Of a stretch of DNA of 64,000 nt, positions 60,543 through 64,000 are shown piece by piece. The translations under genes were made by a program, and so were the position numbers. The stretch lies in the NCBI RefSeq assembly GCF_024518835.1, contig NZ_JANIGO010000003.1:124001-188000 (forward strand). Direction: 5' to 3'. The notes below the pieces were generated by a model. That model ran no database searches. It saw only the letters and a program-made list of their open reading frames with translations, and had not been told where the DNA came from. The number at the start of each line of letters is the position of its first letter. The first letter of the stretch is position 1. This DNA comes from Limnobacter humi. Its GTDB lineage: Bacteria; Pseudomonadota; Gammaproteobacteria; Burkholderiales; Burkholderiaceae_B.

Positions 60543-61727
60543 TTAATCGTCGTCATCGCCAATGCCCAGCAAGCTGCGCACAGCCTCGGCCACTTCCAGC
60601 GCACGGTCCAGTGTGGCAGCCACCACGGTGATGTGCCCCATTTTTCGGCCCACGCGGGCCTGTTCCTTGCCGTACAGGTGCAACTTCACCTCGGGCATGG
60701 CCAACACACCGGGCCAGTTGGGCTCACGCTCATTGCCTTGTGCATCAAACCACAAATCGCCCAGCAAATTCACCATGACGGACGGGCTGTGCTGGCGCGT
60801 GTCGCCCAACGGCAAACCAGCCAGAATACGGGCCTGTTGTTCAAACTGGCAGGTGACGCAGGCATCAATGGAATAGTGACCGCTGTTGTGCGGCCGTGGC
60901 GCAATTTCATTGACCACCAGGCCCATGCCCTCCACCACGAAAAACTCCACGCACAGCACCCCCACATAATCCAGCGCACGGGCTATCGAAATGGCACTGG
61001 CGCGGGCTTGTGCAGCCATCACGTCGTCGATGCGGGCGGGCACAATGGTGGTGGCCAAAATGCCTTTGCGGTGGTGGTTTTCAGCCACAGGAAACGTTAC
61101 ACACTCGCCCTGGTGATCACGGGCCACAATCACCGACACCTCTTTGAGCAAGGTGAGCCGCTTTTCCAGCACGCATTCCACCTGGTTCAAGTTGTCGAAT
61201 GCGGCCTTCACATCATCCAGGGTTTTCACCCGCACCTGGCCTTTGCCGTCGTAGCCCAAGCGGGCTGTTTTCAAAATGCCGGGCAACAAGGTTTCCAGCG
61301 CAGCGGTGATGTCCTCGGCCTGGCGGATGGGTGCATGCGGCGCCACGGGCACTCCACAGCCGCTGATGTACGATTTCTCTTCAATCCGGTTCTGCGCCAC
61401 CCCCACAGAAAATGCCGAGGGGCTGACGGGAATGCTGGCCGCCAAAGTTTCCATGGCCAGTGCGGGCACATTTTCGAATTCGGTGGTCACGCCGACGCAA
61501 CGCTGGGCAAGCTCGGCCAAACCAGCATCGTCCAGGTAATCGGCCAACACCTGTCCATCCGCCACCGACCCAGCCGGGCTGTTGGTTGCAGGGTCCAACA
61601 CCAGCACCTTGTAACCCAGGCGTTGGGCGGCCATGCAAAACATGCGGCCCAATTGGCCACCACCCAGCAAACCCAGCCACTGGTTGGGTTGCGCGGTTTT
61701 AAATTCGACCGATTTGTGTGTGCTCAT
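60543..61727 (-). CDS. purK: N5-carboxyaminoimidazole ribonucleotide synthase
   Basis: ATP-grasp enzyme that carboxylates AIR in purine synthesis. A 394-residue protein with LGLLGGGQLGRMFCMAAQRL at the N-terminus, TARLGYDGKGQ, and the grasp-domain NEIAPRPHNSGHYSIDAC. It is coupled closely to purE (9 bases). Confidence 0.95.
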   Translation of the reverse strand: MSTHKSVEFKTAQPNQWLGLLGGGQLGRMFCMAAQRLGYKVLVLDPATNSPAGSVADGQVLADYLDDAGLAELAQRCVGVTTEFENVPALAMETLAASIPVSPSAFSVGVAQNRIEEKSYISGCGVPVAPHAPIRQAEDITAALETLLPGILKTARLGYDGKGQVRVKTLDDVKAAFDNLNQVECVLEKRLTLLKEVSVIVARDHQGECVTFPVAENHHRKGILATTIVPARIDDVMAAQARASAISIARALDYVGVLCVEFFVVEGMGLVVNEIAPRPHNSGHYSIDACVTCQFEQQARILAGLPLGDTRQHSPSVMVNLLGDLWFDAQGNEREPNWPGVLAMPEVKLHLYGKEQARVGRKMGHITVVAATLDRALEVAEAVRSLLGIGDDDD

Positions 61728-61736
61728 ACCAACATC

Positions 61737-62258
61737 TCACCGCAAAGGGGGCAGTTCCATTTCACGGGCCACATTGGACTGGCTGACGCGGAAATCCTGA
61801 AGTTTTTTCTGCAAGGCACTGTCGTTCAACGCCAAAATGGCCACAGCGGCCAACGCTGCGTTGGCCGCACCCGCCTCACCAATGGCAAAGGTGTGTACGG
61901 GTATGCCTTTGGGCATTTGCACAATCGACAACAGCGAATCTTCACCGCGCAAGTATTTGGAGGGCACGGGCACACCCATCACCGGTAAGGTGGTTTTGGC
62001 CGCCAACATGCCAGGCAAGTGGGCAGCGCCGCCCGCCCCGGCGATGATCACCTGGATGCCCCGGCCCAAGGCGGTTTCGGCATAGGTGAACATTTCGTCG
62101 GGCATGCGGTGGGCAGACACCACGCGGGCCTCGTAGTCCACGCCAAAATCCCGCAACACTTGCACAGCGTTTTTCATGACCTCCCAGTCGGAGGATGAGC
62201 CCATGACCACGCCCACTTTGGGATGGTCAGAGGTGTGCAACTTGGTCATTTCATCCAT
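61737..62258 (-). CDS. purE: N5-CAIR mutase
   Basis: Class I PurE that moves the carboxylate from N5 to C4 of the imidazole. A 173-residue protein with [27 protein letters not shown] and [17 protein letters not shown], all substrate-binding loops. It lies between purC and purK in the same direction. Confidence 0.96.
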   Translation of the reverse strand: MDEMTKLHTSDHPKVGVVMGSSSDWEVMKNAVQVLRDFGVDYEARVVSAHRMPDEMFTYAETALGRGIQVIIAGAGGAAHLPGMLAAKTTLPVMGVPVPSKYLRGEDSLLSIVQMPKGIPVHTFAIGEAGAANAALAAVAILALNDSALQKKLQDFRVSQSNVAREMELPPLR

Positions 62259-62291
62259 GGCGCAGTGTTCCCTGTCATTGTTCTACGGTGT

Positions 62292-63188
62292 TTATCCCAA
62301 CCAAACACGGCCGGTCAATGCCTCATAGGCTTGGCGGTATTTGGCAGCGGTTTTGTCGATGATGTCCTGGGGCAGTTTGGGTGCCGGTGCCTTTTTGTTC
62401 CAGCCGGGCACGCTTTCCAGGTAGTCCCGCACAAACTGCTTGTCATACGACGGTGGTGACATCCCCACCTGATACTGGTCAGCTGGCCAGAAACGGGAAG
62501 AGTCTGCGGTCAACACTTCATCCATCAAGGTCAGGCGCCCTGCTTCATCCAGACCAAATTCAAACTTGGTGTCGGCAATGATGATGCCCTGACGCGCGGC
62601 ATAGTCGCTGGCTTTGGTGTACAGGGCAATGGATACACTCCGAACTTGCTCGGCCAGGTCGCGGCCAATGGTTTGACACATGGTGTCAAAATCGATGTTC
62701 TCGTCATGCTCGCCCACAGCCGCTTTGGTGGCGGGCGTGAAAATGGGTGCATCGAGCTTGGCGGCCATTTGCAATCCCGCAGGCAGCTTGATGCCACACA
62801 CAGCACCAGTGGCTTGGTAGTCTTTCCAGCCCGAGCCGATGATGTAACCGCGCACCACCGCCTCAATCGGCAGGGGTTTGAGCTTCTTCACGACCATGGC
62901 GCGGCCCCGCACCAGCTTGGCTTCCTCGGCCGTCAGCACGTCTTCAGGCTTGATACCGGTCAGGTGGTTGGGCACCACATCGTGCAGAATGTCGAACCAG
63001 AATTGGGCCATCTGTGTAAGCACCATGCCCTTTTCGGGAATGGGCTGGTCGAGAATGACGTCAAAAGCGGACAGGCGGTCGCTGGCCACGATCAGCATTT
63101 TGTCGTCACCGACTGCAAAATTTTCACGAACTTTGCCACGGTGGAGCAAGGGCAATGAGCTCAATTGGGTTTCAAACACGGTACTCAT
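62292..63188 (-). CDS. purC: SAICAR synthetase
   Basis: Couples aspartate to CAIR in purine synthesis. A 298-residue protein of the longer form typical of Burkholderiales and fungi, with [46 protein letters not shown] and [10 protein letters not shown]. It lies 34 bases upstream of purE in the direction of transcription. Confidence 0.96.
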   Translation of the reverse strand: MSTVFETQLSSLPLLHRGKVRENFAVGDDKMLIVASDRLSAFDVILDQPIPEKGMVLTQMAQFWFDILHDVVPNHLTGIKPEDVLTAEEAKLVRGRAMVVKKLKPLPIEAVVRGYIIGSGWKDYQATGAVCGIKLPAGLQMAAKLDAPIFTPATKAAVGEHDENIDFDTMCQTIGRDLAEQVRSVSIALYTKASDYAARQGIIIADTKFEFGLDEAGRLTLMDEVLTADSSRFWPADQYQVGMSPPSYDKQFVRDYLESVPGWNKKAPAPKLPQDIIDKTAAKYRQAYEALTGRVWLG

Positions 63189-63234
63189 TCACAAACAGCC
63201 TTCGAAAATCGGGGGCCTGTTGAACACCCCCCGT

Positions 63235-63265
63235 TAAAAGACAAACACGCGGGAAGCCCCGCGTG
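63235..63265 (-). terminator. Terminator after fba
   Basis: On the minus strand CACGCGGG pairs with CCCGCGTG across a 4-base loop and is followed by TTTGTCTTTT. It separates fba from the purCEK genes or allows partial read-through. Confidence 0.72.
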
Positions 63266-63322
63266 GTGGATTCTGTTGCAGCCTGGCGAAGCAAGCCGCA
63301 GCATTGGGACGAATGGCGCAGT

Positions 63323-64000
63323 TTATTGCACGATCTGCGCCAGTTCGCCCTTCGCGTATTTGGCAGCCATGTCGACCAGGTTGATGCCTTTGATTTTGCC
63401 AGCCTGGCCTTCACAACCAAATTCCAGATAACGCTGCTTGCAAATGGCCTTGGCTGCTTCGCGGGCAGGCTTCATCCATTCGCGCATGTCGAACTTGTCG
63501 GGGTTTTCAAACTGGAACTTGCGCACAGCACCGGTCATGGCCAAACGAATGTCGGTGTCGATGTTGATTTTGCGCACGCCATACTTGATGGCCTCCTGAA
63601 TTTCTTCCACGGGCACGCCGTAGGTTTCCTTCATCTTGCCGCCAAACTGGTTGATGATGGCCAGCAAATCAGCAGGAACAGACGATGAACCGTGCATCAC
63701 CAAGTGCGTGTTGGGAATGCGGGCGTGAATTTCCTTCACGCGGGAAATGGCCAGAATGTCGCCTGTGGGTTTGCGGCTGAACTTGTAGGCGCCATGGCTG
63801 GTGCCAATTGCAATTGCCAAGGCATCCAGCTGGGTGGCCTTCACAAACACGGCCGCTTCTTCGGGGTCGGTCAGCATTTGGCTGTGGTCCAGCTTGCCTT
63901 CAGCACCAATGCCGTCTTCTTCGCCGGCTTCACCGGTTTCCAGATTGCCCAGGCAACCCAATTCACCTTCCACAGTCACCCCCACTTTGTGGGCCATCTC
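63323..64000 (-). CDS. fba: Class II fructose-bisphosphate aldolase (partial, 5' end beyond window)
   Basis: The C-terminal about 226 residues of a zinc-dependent aldolase: [25 protein letters not shown] (zinc histidine), VMHGSSSVP (zinc histidine), [13 protein letters not shown] and a C-terminus [22 protein letters not shown] split here at the 20-residue limit only in description. The frame is open through the window edge and the methionine near 63997 is internal, so the start lies outside. It serves glycolysis and gluconeogenesis, linking with the Entner-Doudoroff genes at the other end. Confidence 0.94.
   Translation of the reverse strand, partial: EMAHKVGVTVEGELGCLGNLETGEAGEEDGIGAEGKLDHSQMLTDPEEAAVFVKATQLDALAIAIGTSHGAYKFSRKPTGDILAISRVKEIHARIPNTHLVMHGSSSVPADLLAIINQFGGKMKETYGVPVEEIQEAIKYGVRKINIDTDIRLAMTGAVRKFQFENPDKFDMREWMKPAREAAKAICKQRYLEFGCEGQAGKIKGINLVDMAAKYAKGELAQIVQ

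Noticed and set aside
60633-61988. Plus-strand open frame (451 codons) across purK and purE
   Set aside because: Opposite two well-defined purine genes; low-complexity His/Gln/Gly composition.

Overview
The window looks like the chromosome of a free-living, aerobic betaproteobacterium of the order Burkholderiales (GC in the mid 50s by eye). I infer this from the pcnB-folK-dck-panBCD order, the long form of PurC, the fused YrdC-Sua5 protein and the DUF2789 protein. Limnobacter or a close relative would fit, but I could not test that. No insertion sequence, prophage, CRISPR array or rRNA operon is visible. The last gene (fba) runs off the right edge.

Layout. 0.2-5.3 kb: Entner-Doudoroff genes, with edd divergent from zwf-eda-SMP-30 lactonase. 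5.3-8.4 kb: a siderophore receptor and PiuC-type dioxygenase behind a Fur-like box. 8.3-14.6 kb: a Cu(I)/Ag(I) efflux operon (small exported protein, cusC, cusB, cusA). 14.7-17.7 kb: a cytochrome b561/Tat-exported molybdoenzyme pair, DUF2789 and NDH-2. 17.8-21.6 kb: a sulfur-stress locus in which a BigR-type repressor heads an overlapping operon (pmpA, pmpB, a BASS transporter, a BtuF-like protein) and faces a persulfide dioxygenase. 21.6-29.3 kb: TrhA, an alpha/beta hydrolase and two large hybrid sensor kinases. 29.3-33.4 kb: a 1-Cys peroxiredoxin, an SDR, a Baeyer-Villiger-type monooxygenase, a DCC protein and DUF4149. 33.4-34.9 kb: an AT-richer accessory patch with a probable L,D-transpeptidase-fold toxin, a periplasmic immunity candidate and a decayed SRAP gene. 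34.9-39.3 kb: an SDR/LysR pair and a PadR/fadH pair with two visible operators. 39.5-45.3 kb: a cytosolic chemoreceptor, a BLUF photoreceptor coupled to a haloacid dehalogenase, and CusRS facing a small secreted gene across a perfect CusR box. 45.3-45.7 kb: tRNA-Pro, tRNA-Arg and tRNA-His. 45.7-50.7 kb: sugar nucleotide genes (ugd, glmM, a hexose-6-phosphate mutarotase, manC). 50.8-64 kb: housekeeping (folP, purM, hda, a HAD phosphatase, pcnB-folK-dck-panBCD, tsaC, purKEC, fba).

How the genes fit together. Glucose 6-phosphate can pass through Zwf, the lactonase candidate, Edd and Eda to pyruvate and glyceraldehyde 3-phosphate. CusRS at 43-45 kb probably controls the CusCBA pump 30 kb away. 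The BigR locus probably senses persulfide, exports or imports sulfur species and oxidises persulfide. The most novel-looking item is the toxin/immunity-like pair at 33.5-34.4 kb. The clearest regulatory architecture is the pair of fully superimposed divergent promoters at 20.7 kb, followed by the CusR box at 44.85 kb and the PadR operators at 37.2 kb.
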